64,000 nucleotides of DNA from the NCBI RefSeq assembly GCF_026723825.1, contig NZ_CP113519.1, positions 4,526,001 to 4,590,000 of the forward strand, in the 5' to 3' direction. Under the pieces are notes generated by a model. It searched no databases and was not told where the DNA came from. It was given only the letters and a program-made list of their open reading frames with translations. A program made the translations under genes and the position numbers. Position 1 is the first letter of the stretch. Each line of letters starts with the position of its first letter. Below are positions 27,924 through 36,130 of the stretch, one piece after another. The stretch is from Pseudomonas sp. GOM7 (lineage in GTDB: Bacteria; Pseudomonadota; Gammaproteobacteria; Pseudomonadales; Pseudomonadaceae).

Positions 27924-29720
27924 ATGTCCTCGATGTCACTGCGTCGCCTTCTGCTTCCGCTGCTTCTGCTCTGCCTGAGCCTGCCCGCCACCGCCGGCCT
28001 GCTCGACCAGCGCCCGGCCCCTGCGCCGCTGGGGGCGCCGCTCAATAACAGCAGCGACTTCCTGCCGGTGCGCGAAGCCTTCAAGCTGAGCCTGGTGAGC
28101 AGCGACGCCGAGTCGGTGACCCTGCGCTTCGTCGCCGCCGAGGGTTATTACCTCTATCGCCACCGCCTGAACTTCAAGGTCGAGCCGGCCGACCTGCAAC
28201 TGGGCAGCCCCGAACTCCCCCCTGGCAAGCCCAAGCATGACGAGTTCTTCGGCGATACCGAGGTCTACTACGGCGTGCTGGACGTGCGCCTGCCGCTGAA
28301 CAACCCGGATCAGCGCCCGCTGCGCCTGCAGGTCGGCTACCAGGGCTGCGCCGACAAGGGCCTATGCTACCCGCCGGAAACCGAGTTCATCGAGATCGGC
28401 GATATGCCCAGCGCCAGCGCGAACAGCGGGCTGAGCCAGGTCGCCACGGTCGCGACCGCGTTGCAGTGGAAAGAGCTGCTGCTGTTCTTCCTTGGTGGCC
28501 TGGCCCTGACCTTTACCCCCTGCGTGCTGCCAATGCTGCCGATCCTCTCCGGTGTGGTGCTGCGCGGCCAGCTCGGCGGCCGGCGCGCGTTGACCCTGTC
28601 GCTGGCCTATGTGCTGCCCATGGCCATCTGCTTCGCCATTCTCGGCACGCTGATGGGCCTGTTCGGCGCCGGTCTCAACCTGCAGGCACGCCTGCAATCG
28701 CCTTGGGTACTGGTGCCTTTCGCCGCCTTCTTCGCGCTGTTCGCCCTGGCCATGTTCGGCCTGTTCGAGCTGCGCCTGCCGCGCGCCATCAGCGAGCCGC
28801 TGGATCGCCTGGCGAGCAGGACTCAGGGCGGCTCACACCTCAATGCGGCCCTGCTCGGCATACTCTCCAGCCTGCTGGTGAGCCCTTGCGTATCGGCCCC
28901 GCTGGCTGGCGCCATGCTCTATATCAGTGCCAGTGGCGATGCCCTGGGCGGCGGCCTCAAGCTCCTCGCCTTGGGGATGGGCATGGGCATGCCGCTGGTG
29001 CTGTTCGCCGTCGGCGGCGGCGCCCTGTTGCCCAAGACCGGCACCTGGATGGTCACCGTGCGCAATGCCTTCGGCGTACTGCTGCTGGCGGTCTCGGTCT
29101 GGCTGCTCGAACGCGTCTTGCCAGGCAGCCTCAGTCTGGCCCTGTGGGGCCTGCTGGCCGGTGGCGTGGCGGTGTTCCTCGGCGCCCTGGAGTTCGGCCC
29201 CAAGACGCACCGGCAGAAGCTCGGCCAGATTGCCGGCCTGGCGCTGCTGGTGTACGCCCTGGCCGCCTGGGTCGGCGCCCTGCAGGGTGCCACCGACCCA
29301 CTCAGGCCGCTCGGCCAGTTGCAGGCCAGCGCCAGCCCGGCGAGCGCCAAGAGCGACGCCTGGCAAACCCTCAGTACTCCCGGCGAACTGGATGCTGCCC
29401 TGGCCGAAGCCAAGGCGGCCGGCCAACCCCTGCTGCTGGACTGGTACGCCGACTGGTGCATCAGTTGCAAGGTGATCGAGCGCGAGGTGTTCGGCAACGC
29501 CGAAGTGGGCAGCAAGCTGGCCGGCTGGCGCCTGATCCGTTTCGACATCACCGAGAGCAATGCCGCTCAGCGTGCCCTGCTCGATCGCTATCAGCTATTC
29601 GGCCCACCCGCCATCCAGCTGTTCGCCGGTAGTGGTGACGAATGGCATGATCTGCGTGTCGTAGGGGAGATCGATGCGCCGGCATTTGCCTCCCGCCTGG
29701 ATGCAGCAAGCGCCCGGTAA
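27924..29720 (+). CDS. dsbD: Thiol:disulfide interchange protein DsbD
   Basis: A protein of about 598 residues. It has a signal peptide (LRRLLLPLLLLCLSLPATA), a periplasmic alpha domain with cysteines in GCADKGLCYPP, eight membrane helices with cysteines in FTPCVLPM and SPCVSAPL, and a C-terminal thioredoxin domain with the CISC active site. It passes electrons from cytoplasmic thioredoxin to the periplasm. ATG 27924 was chosen, with ATG 27933 possible. The frame is open further upstream, but that segment overlaps a probable -10 box (TATGAT, 27896-27901). Confidence 0.93.
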   Translation: MSSMSLRRLLLPLLLLCLSLPATAGLLDQRPAPAPLGAPLNNSSDFLPVREAFKLSLVSSDAESVTLRFVAAEGYYLYRHRLNFKVEPADLQLGSPELPPGKPKHDEFFGDTEVYYGVLDVRLPLNNPDQRPLRLQVGYQGCADKGLCYPPETEFIEIGDMPSASANSGLSQVATVATALQWKELLLFFLGGLALTFTPCVLPMLPILSGVVLRGQLGGRRALTLSLAYVLPMAICFAILGTLMGLFGAGLNLQARLQSPWVLVPFAAFFALFALAMFGLFELRLPRAISEPLDRLASRTQGGSHLNAALLGILSSLLVSPCVSAPLAGAMLYISASGDALGGGLKLLALGMGMGMPLVLFAVGGGALLPKTGTWMVTVRNAFGVLLLAVSVWLLERVLPGSLSLALWGLLAGGVAVFLGALEFGPKTHRQKLGQIAGLALLVYALAAWVGALQGATDPLRPLGQLQASASPASAKSDAWQTLSTPGELDAALAEAKAAGQPLLLDWYADWCISCKVIEREVFGNAEVGSKLAGWRLIRFDITESNAAQRALLDRYQLFGPPAIQLFAGSGDEWHDLRVVGEIDAPAFASRLDAASAR

Positions 29721-29733
29721 CGACCAGAACCCC

Positions 29734-29742
29734 TGCTATAGT
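29734..29742 (+). promoter_or_regulatory. Candidate extended -10 promoter for aroQ-accBC
   Basis: TGCTATAGT fits an extended -10 element. A second candidate, TTGCTG-17 bp-CATAGT, lies at 29781-29809. Either could drive aroQ and the acc genes behind it. Judged by eye only. Confidence 0.35.
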
Positions 29743-29841
29743 CATATTTCTGCCGCAAATGGCAGGCATCGTGCCGACTATTGCTGATAACAGGTCGCTG
29801 CGGCATAGTCCTGCGCAGTTCGACCCACAAGGAACCTGAGC

Positions 29842-30288
29842 ATGGCCACCCTCTTGGTGCTGCACGGCCCCAACCTCAATCTGCTGGGCACCCGCGAGCC
29901 CGACAAATATGGCGCCACCACCCTGGCCCAGATCGATCAGGATCTGGAGCAGCGCGCCCGCGAGGCGGGTCATCATCTGCTGCATCTGCAGAGCAATGCC
30001 GAGTACGAACTGATCGACCGCATCCACGCCGCCAAGGGCGAAGGCGTCGACTTCATCCTGATCAATCCTGCCGCTTTCACTCACACCAGCGTCGCATTAC
30101 GTGACGCATTGCTGGCGGTGAGCATCCCATTCATCGAAGTGCATCTGTCCAACGTGCACAAGCGTGAACCTTTCCGCCATCACTCCTACTTTTCCGACGT
30201 TGCCGTAGGGGTGATCTGCGGCCTGGGCGCCAGTGGTTATCGGCTGGCCCTGGAAGCGGCACTCGAACAACTGGCCGGGCGCGCCTGA
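29842..30288 (+). CDS. aroQ: 3-dehydroquinate dehydratase, type II
   Basis: A protein of 148 residues, the type II length. It catalyses the third shikimate step. The N-terminal VLHGPNLNLLGTREP with the catalytic Tyr following (KYG), the INPAAFTHTSVAL loop and the FIEVHLSNVHKREPFRHHS segment with the catalytic His are all present. AAGGAA precedes the ATG. The gene is 50 bases upstream of accB, as in other pseudomonads. Confidence 0.97.
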   Translation: MATLLVLHGPNLNLLGTREPDKYGATTLAQIDQDLEQRAREAGHHLLHLQSNAEYELIDRIHAAKGEGVDFILINPAAFTHTSVALRDALLAVSIPFIEVHLSNVHKREPFRHHSYFSDVAVGVICGLGASGYRLALEAALEQLAGRA

Positions 30289-30338
30289 GGCGGCGCTCGG
30301 TAGACAAGTCCTACCTCACCTCTGGGAGTTGAATCTGC

Positions 30339-30803
30339 ATGGATATTCGTAAAGTCAAGAAACTGATCGAGCTGCTGGAAGAGTCCGGTATCGACGAGCT
30401 GGAGATCAAAGAGGGCGAAGAGTCCGTCCGCATCAGCCGCCACAGCAAGCAGCCGGCCTATGCGCCGCAGCCGGTCTACGCCCAGGCCCCGGCTCCGGCC
30501 GCTGCCCCGGTAGCCCCTGCCGCCGCGCCGAGCGCCGAAGCCGCTCCGGCCGCCGCCCCCAAGCTGAACGGCACCGTAGCCCGCTCGCCGATGGTCGGCA
30601 CCTTCTACCGCGCCGCTTCGCCGACCTCGGCCAACTTCGTCGAAGTCGGTCAGACCGTGAAGAAAGGCGACATCCTGTGCATCGTCGAAGCCATGAAGAT
30701 GATGAACCACATCGAGGCCGAGGCCAGCGGCGTGATCGAATCCATCCTGGTGGAAAACGGCCAGCCGGTTGAGTACGACCAACCCCTGTTCACCATCGTT
30801 TGA
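30339..30803 (+). CDS. accB: Acetyl-CoA carboxylase biotin carboxyl carrier protein
   Basis: A protein of 154 residues. A helical N-terminal domain, a long Ala/Pro linker (about 47-78) and the biotinyl domain with the biotin lysine in EAMKMMN are present. It carries carboxybiotin between AccC and the carboxyltransferase in fatty acid synthesis. GGGAG precedes the ATG. accC follows 17 bases after the stop. Confidence 0.97.
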   Translation: MDIRKVKKLIELLEESGIDELEIKEGEESVRISRHSKQPAYAPQPVYAQAPAPAAAPVAPAAAPSAEAAPAAAPKLNGTVARSPMVGTFYRAASPTSANFVEVGQTVKKGDILCIVEAMKMMNHIEAEASGVIESILVENGQPVEYDQPLFTIV

Positions 30804-30820
30804 TGCGCGGGGAGCCTGCA

Positions 30821-32176
30821 ATGCAGAAGCTGGAAAAAGTCCTGATCGCCAACCGTGGCGAAATCGCCCTGCGCATCCTGCGCGCCTGCAAGGAACTGGG
30901 CATCAAGACGGTGGCCGTGCACTCCACCGCCGACCGTGAGCTGATGCACCTGGGCCTGGCCGACGAGTCCGTCTGCATTGGTCCGGCGCCTGGTTCGCAG
31001 TCCTACCTGAACATCCCGGCCATCATCAGCGCCGCTGAAGTGACCGGCGCCACCGCCATCCACCCGGGTTACGGCTTCCTCGCCGAGAACGCCGACTTCG
31101 CCGAGCAGGTGGAGAACTCCGGCTTCGCCTTCATCGGTCCGAAAGCCGATGTGATCCGCCTGATGGGTGACAAGGTGTCGGCCAAGGACGCCATGATCAA
31201 GTCCGGCGTGCCGGTGGTGCCCGGCTCCGAAGGCCCGCTGCCGGAAGACGAGGCCGAGGCCCTGCGCATCGCCCGTGAAGTGGGCTACCCGGTGATCATC
31301 AAGGCCGCTGGTGGCGGTGGTGGTCGCGGTATGCGCGTGGTGCACAAGGAAGAAGACCTGATCAAGTCGGCCAAGCTGACCCGCACCGAAGCCGGTGCAG
31401 CGTTCGGCAACCCGATGGTCTATCTGGAGAAATTCCTCGGCAACCCGCGTCACGTCGAAGTCCAGGTGCTGTCCGACGGCCAGGGCAATGCCATTCACCT
31501 GTACGACCGCGACTGCTCGCTGCAGCGTCGTCACCAGAAGGTGATCGAAGAAGCCCCGGCCCCGCAGATCGACGAGAAGGCCCGCGCCGAAGTGCTCAAG
31601 CGCTGCGTCGATGCCTGCGTCGAGATCGGCTACCGTGGCGCCGGCACCTTCGAGTTCCTCTATGAAGACGGTCGTTTCTACTTCATCGAGATGAACACCC
31701 GCGTGCAGGTGGAGCACCCGGTCACCGAGATGGTCACCGGCATCGACATCGTCAAGGAGATGCTCAGCATCGCCGCTGGCAACAAGCTGTCCATCAAGCA
31801 GGAAGACGTGAAGATCCTCGGCCATTCCATCGAATGCCGGATCAACGCCGAAGACCCGGACAACTTCATGCCCAGCCCCGGCAAGGTCAAGCACTTCCAT
31901 GCTCCGGGCGGCAACGGCGTACGCGTCGACTCGCACCTGTACAGTGGTTACAGCGTTCCGCCGCACTACGACTCGCTGATCGGCAAGCTGATCACCTACG
32001 GTCGTGACCGCGACGAAGCCATGGCACGCATGCGCAATGCCCTGGACGAGATCGTGGTCGACGGCATCAAGACCAACGTGCCGCTGCACCGCGACCTGAC
32101 CCGCGACAAGGGCTTCCTCAAGGGTGGTGTGAACATTCACTACCTGGAGAAGAAGTTGGGGATGGACAGGCACTAA
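30821..32176 (+). CDS. accC: Acetyl-CoA carboxylase, biotin carboxylase subunit
   Basis: An ATP-grasp enzyme of 451 residues, near the 449 of E. coli. The N-terminus is LEKVLIANRGEIALRI, the glycine-rich ATP lid is AAGGGGGRGMR, and the catalytic FIEMNTRVQVEHPVTE is intact. It carboxylates biotin on AccB. ATG 30821 with GGGGAG upstream was used; an in-frame ATG at 30800 overlaps the end of accB and is less likely. A hairpin with a T-rich tail (32232-32260) follows. Confidence 0.97.
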   Translation: MQKLEKVLIANRGEIALRILRACKELGIKTVAVHSTADRELMHLGLADESVCIGPAPGSQSYLNIPAIISAAEVTGATAIHPGYGFLAENADFAEQVENSGFAFIGPKADVIRLMGDKVSAKDAMIKSGVPVVPGSEGPLPEDEAEALRIAREVGYPVIIKAAGGGGGRGMRVVHKEEDLIKSAKLTRTEAGAAFGNPMVYLEKFLGNPRHVEVQVLSDGQGNAIHLYDRDCSLQRRHQKVIEEAPAPQIDEKARAEVLKRCVDACVEIGYRGAGTFEFLYEDGRFYFIEMNTRVQVEHPVTEMVTGIDIVKEMLSIAAGNKLSIKQEDVKILGHSIECRINAEDPDNFMPSPGKVKHFHAPGGNGVRVDSHLYSGYSVPPHYDSLIGKLITYGRDRDEAMARMRNALDEIVVDGIKTNVPLHRDLTRDKGFLKGGVNIHYLEKKLGMDRH

Positions 32177-32180
32177 AATC

Positions 32181-32295
32181 GAGCGGCAAGCTGCAAGCCT
32201 CAAGCGGCAAGCTGTACGATATGCGACTCAAGGGAGCGGCCTAGGCCGCTCCTTTCTTTTCTTGCAGCTTGAAGCTTGACGCTTGAAGCTGCTCC
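32181..32295. repeat. AGCTTGCAG-type long stem-loop between accC and prmA
   Basis: The left arm (GCAAGCTGCAAGCCTCAAGC, 32186-32205) and the right arm (CTTGCAGCTTGAAGCTTGAC region, 32261-32290) are inverted copies. The right arm ends just before the prmA ribosome binding region. A terminator-like hairpin sits in the loop. Confidence 0.75.
32232..32260 (+). terminator. Terminator-like hairpin after accC
   Basis: GGAGCGGCC/GGCCGCTCC with a 2-base loop is followed by TTTCTTTTCTT. It is plausible as a full or partial terminator separating accC from prmA, and is nested in the larger repeat stem. Confidence 0.65.
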
Positions 32296-32312
32296 CGAAG
32301 GGAGCCTCCCCC

Positions 32313-33191
32313 ATGCCCTGGTTACAAGTCCGTCTCGCCATCACCCCCGAGCAGGCGGAGACCTACGAAGACGCCCTGCTCAGCATCGGCGCCGTGTCGG
32401 TGACCTTCATGGACGCCGAAGACCAGCCGATCTTCGAGCCGGATCTGGGCACCACCCCACTGTGGTCGAACACCCACCTGCTGGCGCTGTTCGAGGCCGA
32501 CACCGACGAGGCGGCGCTGATCGCCCACCTGCAACTGCTGTGCGGCGGCACTCTGCCCGAGCATCAGCTCGAACGCATCGAGGATCAGGACTGGGAGCGT
32601 AGCTGGATGGACAACTTCCAGCCGATGCGCTTCGGCCAGCGCCTGTGGATCGTGCCGAGCTGGCACGCCGCGCCGGAGCCTGATGCAGTCAACCTGCTGC
32701 TCGACCCCGGCCTGGCCTTCGGCACCGGCACCCACCCGACCACCGCCCTGTGCCTGGAGTGGCTCGACGGCCAGCCACTCGAAGGCTGCAACGTGCTCGA
32801 CTTCGGCTGTGGTTCGGGCATTCTCGCCATCGCCGCCCTGCTGCTCGGCGCACCGCAGGCCGTGGGCACCGACATCGACCCGCAGGCGCTGGAAGCCTCG
32901 CGCGACAATGCCTCGCGCAACGGCATCGACCCGACCCGCTTCCCGGTCTACCTGCCCGCCGACCTGCCCCAGCAGCAAGCCGATGTGGTTGTGGCCAATA
33001 TTCTGGCCGGCCCACTGGTATCCCTGGCACCTCAGATCACCTCGCTGGTCAAAGCCGGTGGACGCCTGGCGCTCTCTGGCATTCTGGCCGAGCAGGCAGA
33101 AGAAGTGCGTGCGGCCTATGCAGACGCCTTTGCCCTCGACCCGACCGCCGAGAAGGAAGGCTGGGTGCGCATCAGCGGCGTCAAGCGCTGA
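32313..33191 (+). CDS. prmA: Ribosomal protein L11 methyltransferase
   Basis: A protein of 292 residues, the Pseudomonas length. The N-terminal L11-recognition domain starts MPWLQVRLAITPEQAE. The SAM domain has the motif LDFGCGSGILAIAA near residue 165 and the NILAGPL catalytic loop. It trimethylates L11. The ATG was chosen at the family start; GGGAG lies upstream. Repeats of the AGCTTGCAG type lie on both sides of the gene. Confidence 0.96.
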   Translation: MPWLQVRLAITPEQAETYEDALLSIGAVSVTFMDAEDQPIFEPDLGTTPLWSNTHLLALFEADTDEAALIAHLQLLCGGTLPEHQLERIEDQDWERSWMDNFQPMRFGQRLWIVPSWHAAPEPDAVNLLLDPGLAFGTGTHPTTALCLEWLDGQPLEGCNVLDFGCGSGILAIAALLLGAPQAVGTDIDPQALEASRDNASRNGIDPTRFPVYLPADLPQQQADVVVANILAGPLVSLAPQITSLVKAGGRLALSGILAEQAEEVRAAYADAFALDPTAEKEGWVRISGVKR

Positions 33192-33255
33192 AGGCTGCAA
33201 GCGAAACAGGATAGGGGCGCGCTTCTTTCTCTTACTTGCAGCCTGAAGCCGCTCC
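33192..33255. repeat. AGCTTGCAG-type stem-loop between prmA and the zinc-ribbon gene
   Basis: GGCTGCAAGCG near 33193 and CTTGCAGCCTGAAGC near 33236 form a short inverted pair around a spacer of about 30 bases. It is a shorter member of the family. Confidence 0.6.
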
Positions 33256-33290
33256 TTTAGACTAAGCGCCTCGATCGACCGGACTCCTGC

Positions 33291-34493
33291 ATGAGCGAAA
33301 GCCACGTCACCCAGTGCCCCCATTGCCGAACCAGCTTCCGCGTCAGTCAGGCGCAGCTGGCTGCGGCCCATGGCGTGGTGCGCTGCGGCGCTTGCCTGCA
33401 CGTGTTCAATGCTGCCGAGCAACTCTTCGGCACCTCTACGCCCAAGGCAGCCGTCGCGCCGGACAAGGCAAAGACCTCCAGCAGCAAGCCCGCCAGCAAG
33501 GCCAAGCCGGACGATACCCTGTGGATCCACGACGACCTGGATCTCGACAGTCTCGACCTCGACGAAGAGCTGGCCAAGCTGGAAGCCCAGGAGCAACAGC
33601 TTTCGCAGCAGTTCCTCGCCCTGGAAAACACGCCGCGCCCGGCACCAGGCTTCGCTGCGAGCGAGCCCGACGAGGTGCAGGATGAAACCTGGGCAGAAGC
33701 CCTGCTGCGCAAGGAAACGGCTGACGAGTCGCCCAGAACCGCGCCGACGCCCACGCCGGTAGCCCCAGCCCCGCGTCCGGCCATACCCAGCACGCCGGCC
33801 AAGCCCGAGGCTACGCCCGACGAGCAACGCGAAGAGCCGCCCCTGGGCCTGCTCGAGGGTGATGACGAGCCAGAGCAGCCGCTCAGCGTCGGCCCGGCGA
33901 CCAACACGCGCGGCGAAGCGCCACGCAGCGAACCCAACCTGGGCCGCGATCACCTGTTCGAGCTGGACGACGAGCCTCTGCAACTGGACTGGCAGCCGCA
34001 ACGCAGCATCTCCTGGGGCCGCGTGTTCGGCTGGAGCCTGCTCAACCTGCTCGCCGTCGCTGGCCTGCTGGCGCAGTATGCGGTCTACAACTTCGACGAG
34101 CTGGCACGCCAGGATCGCTACCGCCCCTGGCTCGAGCAACTCTGCCCGAGCATCGGCTGCAGCCTGCCGTCGAAGGTGGATATCAGCCAGATTCGCAGCA
34201 GCAATCTGGTGGTGCGCAGTCACCCGGAATTCTCCGGCGCCCTGGTGGTGGACGCTATCCTCTACAACCGCGCCCCCTTCGCCCAACCCTTCCCGCTGCT
34301 GGAAATGCGCTTCGCCGACCTGGGCGGACAACTGGTGGCCAGTCGCCGCTTCAAACCCAGCGAATACCTGGCCGGCGAGCTGGCCGGGCAGAGCGAAATG
34401 CCGCCGCAGACGCCCATCCACATCTCCCTGGACATTCTCGACCCAGGCCCACGGGCGGTGAACTACAGCCTCAGCTTCCACTCCCCGGAATAG
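33291..34493 (+). CDS. Zinc-ribbon (MJ0042-type) and DUF3426 membrane protein
   Basis: A protein of 400 residues. An N-terminal zinc ribbon has two CxxC pairs (CPHCRTSF and CGACLHVF, residues 8-44). A low-complexity acidic and Pro/Ala-rich middle (about 55-235), one membrane helix (about 240-260, GWSLLNLLAVAGLLAQYAVY) and a C-terminal DUF3426 domain of about 130 residues, probably periplasmic, follow. The family is widespread in pseudomonads before dusB-fis, and its role is unknown. The arrangement suggests a membrane-anchored adaptor. Confidence 0.85.
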   Translation: MSESHVTQCPHCRTSFRVSQAQLAAAHGVVRCGACLHVFNAAEQLFGTSTPKAAVAPDKAKTSSSKPASKAKPDDTLWIHDDLDLDSLDLDEELAKLEAQEQQLSQQFLALENTPRPAPGFAASEPDEVQDETWAEALLRKETADESPRTAPTPTPVAPAPRPAIPSTPAKPEATPDEQREEPPLGLLEGDDEPEQPLSVGPATNTRGEAPRSEPNLGRDHLFELDDEPLQLDWQPQRSISWGRVFGWSLLNLLAVAGLLAQYAVYNFDELARQDRYRPWLEQLCPSIGCSLPSKVDISQIRSSNLVVRSHPEFSGALVVDAILYNRAPFAQPFPLLEMRFADLGGQLVASRRFKPSEYLAGELAGQSEMPPQTPIHISLDILDPGPRAVNYSLSFHSPE

Positions 34494-34606
34494 CCCTTAG
34501 CCCCCGTCTTTCCTGCCGTCAAGAGGCTTTTTCTAACTCTCGGCAATAAGCCTGGCGCTGTTCAGAATTTGTTCAAAACAGCCTTTATCCGGTCATCCAG
34601 AGCGGG

Positions 34607-34612
34607 TATCAT
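34607..34612 (+). promoter_or_regulatory. Candidate -10 box of the dusB-fis promoter
   Basis: TATCAT, with a poor -35 (TTATCC) 16 bases before it, is followed by GCCCACCC. Such a GC-rich discriminator is typical of stringently controlled promoters, as known for fis in enterics. About 110 bases of leader separate it from dusB. Confidence 0.4.
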
Positions 34613-34722
34613 GCCCACCCTTTCGCGAGCACCAACCCACCATCGTCCTCCCCGTGAAGACAGTGGAGGACAGGTGTTGATCGCCAACAACTCAACCGCG
34701 AACCAACAAGCAGGGACGCCCC

Positions 34723-35721
34723 ATGTCGGCCCCACGCATCGGCACCTACACATTGCCCAATCGCCTGATCCTGGCCCCCATGGCCGGTGTCACCGATCGG
34801 CCCTTCCGCCAGCTATGCCGCCGCCTCGGCGCCGGTCTGGTGGTGTCGGAGATGGTCACCAGCGATGTACGCCTGTGGAACAGCCGCAAGTCCAGCCTGC
34901 GCCTGCTGCACAGTGGCGATCCCGAGCCGCGCTCGGTGCAGATCGCTGGTGGCGACCCGCAGATGATGGCCGAGGCCGCGCGCAGGAACGTCGAGCTGGG
35001 TGCACAGATCATCGACATCAACATGGGTTGCCCGGCCAAGAAGGTGTGCAACAAGGCCGCCGGCTCCGCCCTGCTGCGTGACGAGCCGCTGGTGCGCGAC
35101 ATCCTCGCAGCGGTGGTCGGCGCGGTGGACGTACCGGTTACCCTGAAGATCCGCACCGGCTGGGATCGGCAGAACAAGAACGGCGTGAACGTGGCGAAAA
35201 TCGCCGAAGATGCCGGTATCGCCGCATTGTCGGTGCACGGCCGCACCCGCGCCGACCTGTACACCGGCGAAGCCGAGTACGACACCATCGCCGCCATCAA
35301 GCAGGCGGTATCCATTCCGGTGTTCGCCAACGGCGACATCGACTCTCCGCAAAAGGCCCGCGCCGTGCTCGACGCCACTGGCGCCGATGCCCTGCTGATC
35401 GGCCGCGCCGCTCAGGGCCGGCCGTGGATCTTCCGCGAGATCGAACACTACCTGCGCACCGGGGAACTGCTCCCGGCACCCACGCTGCACGAAGTGGAAC
35501 GCATTCTGCTAGAGCACCTGACCGCCTTGCACGCCTTCTACGGCGACGAGATGGGCGTACGTATCGCCCGCAAGCATGTCGGCTGGTATCTGGCAACCCT
35601 GCCGGGCGCCAGGGAGTTTCGCGCCCAATTCAACCGTCTGGACGATAAGGACGCTCAATGCGCCCAGGTTCGCGCGTTTCTCCGCGAGCGCTATGAAGAA
35701 GGAAACGAGGTGGCCGCATGA
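34723..35721 (+). CDS. dusB: tRNA-dihydrouridine synthase B
   Basis: An FMN-dependent enzyme of 332 residues that reduces uridine in tRNA. The flavin-binding LAPMAGVTDRPFR is at the N-terminus, the catalytic cysteine lies in NMGCPAKKVCNK, and the SVHGRTR and DALLIGRAAQGRPW motifs are present. The stop overlaps the fis ATG by 4 bases (ATGA), the classic dusB-fis coupling. Confidence 0.96.
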   Translation: MSAPRIGTYTLPNRLILAPMAGVTDRPFRQLCRRLGAGLVVSEMVTSDVRLWNSRKSSLRLLHSGDPEPRSVQIAGGDPQMMAEAARRNVELGAQIIDINMGCPAKKVCNKAAGSALLRDEPLVRDILAAVVGAVDVPVTLKIRTGWDRQNKNGVNVAKIAEDAGIAALSVHGRTRADLYTGEAEYDTIAAIKQAVSIPVFANGDIDSPQKARAVLDATGADALLIGRAAQGRPWIFREIEHYLRTGELLPAPTLHEVERILLEHLTALHAFYGDEMGVRIARKHVGWYLATLPGAREFRAQFNRLDDKDAQCAQVRAFLRERYEEGNEVAA

Positions 35722-36038
35722 CGTTGATGAATGAGACCTTAGTGAGTGGAATTGCACCCGTGAGTGACAACACCAGCCTGAAACAGCACCTGAACACGCC
35801 GAGCGAAGAGGGCCAGACCCTGCGCGGCGCCGTGGAAAAGGCGCTGCACAACTATTTCGCCCATCTCGAGGGCGCGGACGTCACCGATGTCTACAACCTG
35901 GTACTCACCGAAGTCGAAGCACCGCTGCTGGAAACCGTCATGAATCATGTGAAAGGTAACCAGACCAAGGCCTCCGAACTGCTCGGTCTGAACCGCGGCA
36001 CCCTGCGCAAGAAACTCAAGCAGTACGACCTCCTCTGA
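35718..36038 (+). CDS. fis: Nucleoid-associated DNA-binding protein Fis
   Basis: A protein of 106 residues with the Fis C-terminal helix-turn-helix (ASELLGLNRGTLRKKLKQ) and the N-terminal beta-hairpin region. It bends DNA and regulates rRNA and other growth-linked promoters. The ATG shares ATGA with the dusB stop. The N-terminus is longer than that of E. coli Fis (98), as is usual in Pseudomonas; an internal start is possible. Confidence 0.95.
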   Translation: MTLMNETLVSGIAPVSDNTSLKQHLNTPSEEGQTLRGAVEKALHNYFAHLEGADVTDVYNLVLTEVEAPLLETVMNHVKGNQTKASELLGLNRGTLRKKLKQYDLL

Positions 36039-36039
36039 G

Positions 36040-36112
36040 CCGCAAGCAGCAAGCTTCACGCGGCAAGCAAATGCGCTTGCTCTTGTAGCTTGTAGCTTGT
36101 GGCTTGCAGCTA
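36040..36112. repeat. AGCTTGCAG-type stem-loop between fis and purH
   Basis: The left arm CCGCAAGCAGCAAGCTTCAC and the right arm GTAGCTTGTAGCTTGTGGC plus TTGCAGC are inverted copies around about 30 bases. The right arm ends shortly before the purH start region. Confidence 0.7.
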
Positions 36113-36130
36113 ACCTCTGATGGAATCGTT

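Noticed and set aside
32322..34481. Minus-strand open frame of about 720 codons opposite prmA and the zinc-ribbon gene
   Set aside because: It covers two identified genes and the repeat between them. No family features were seen.
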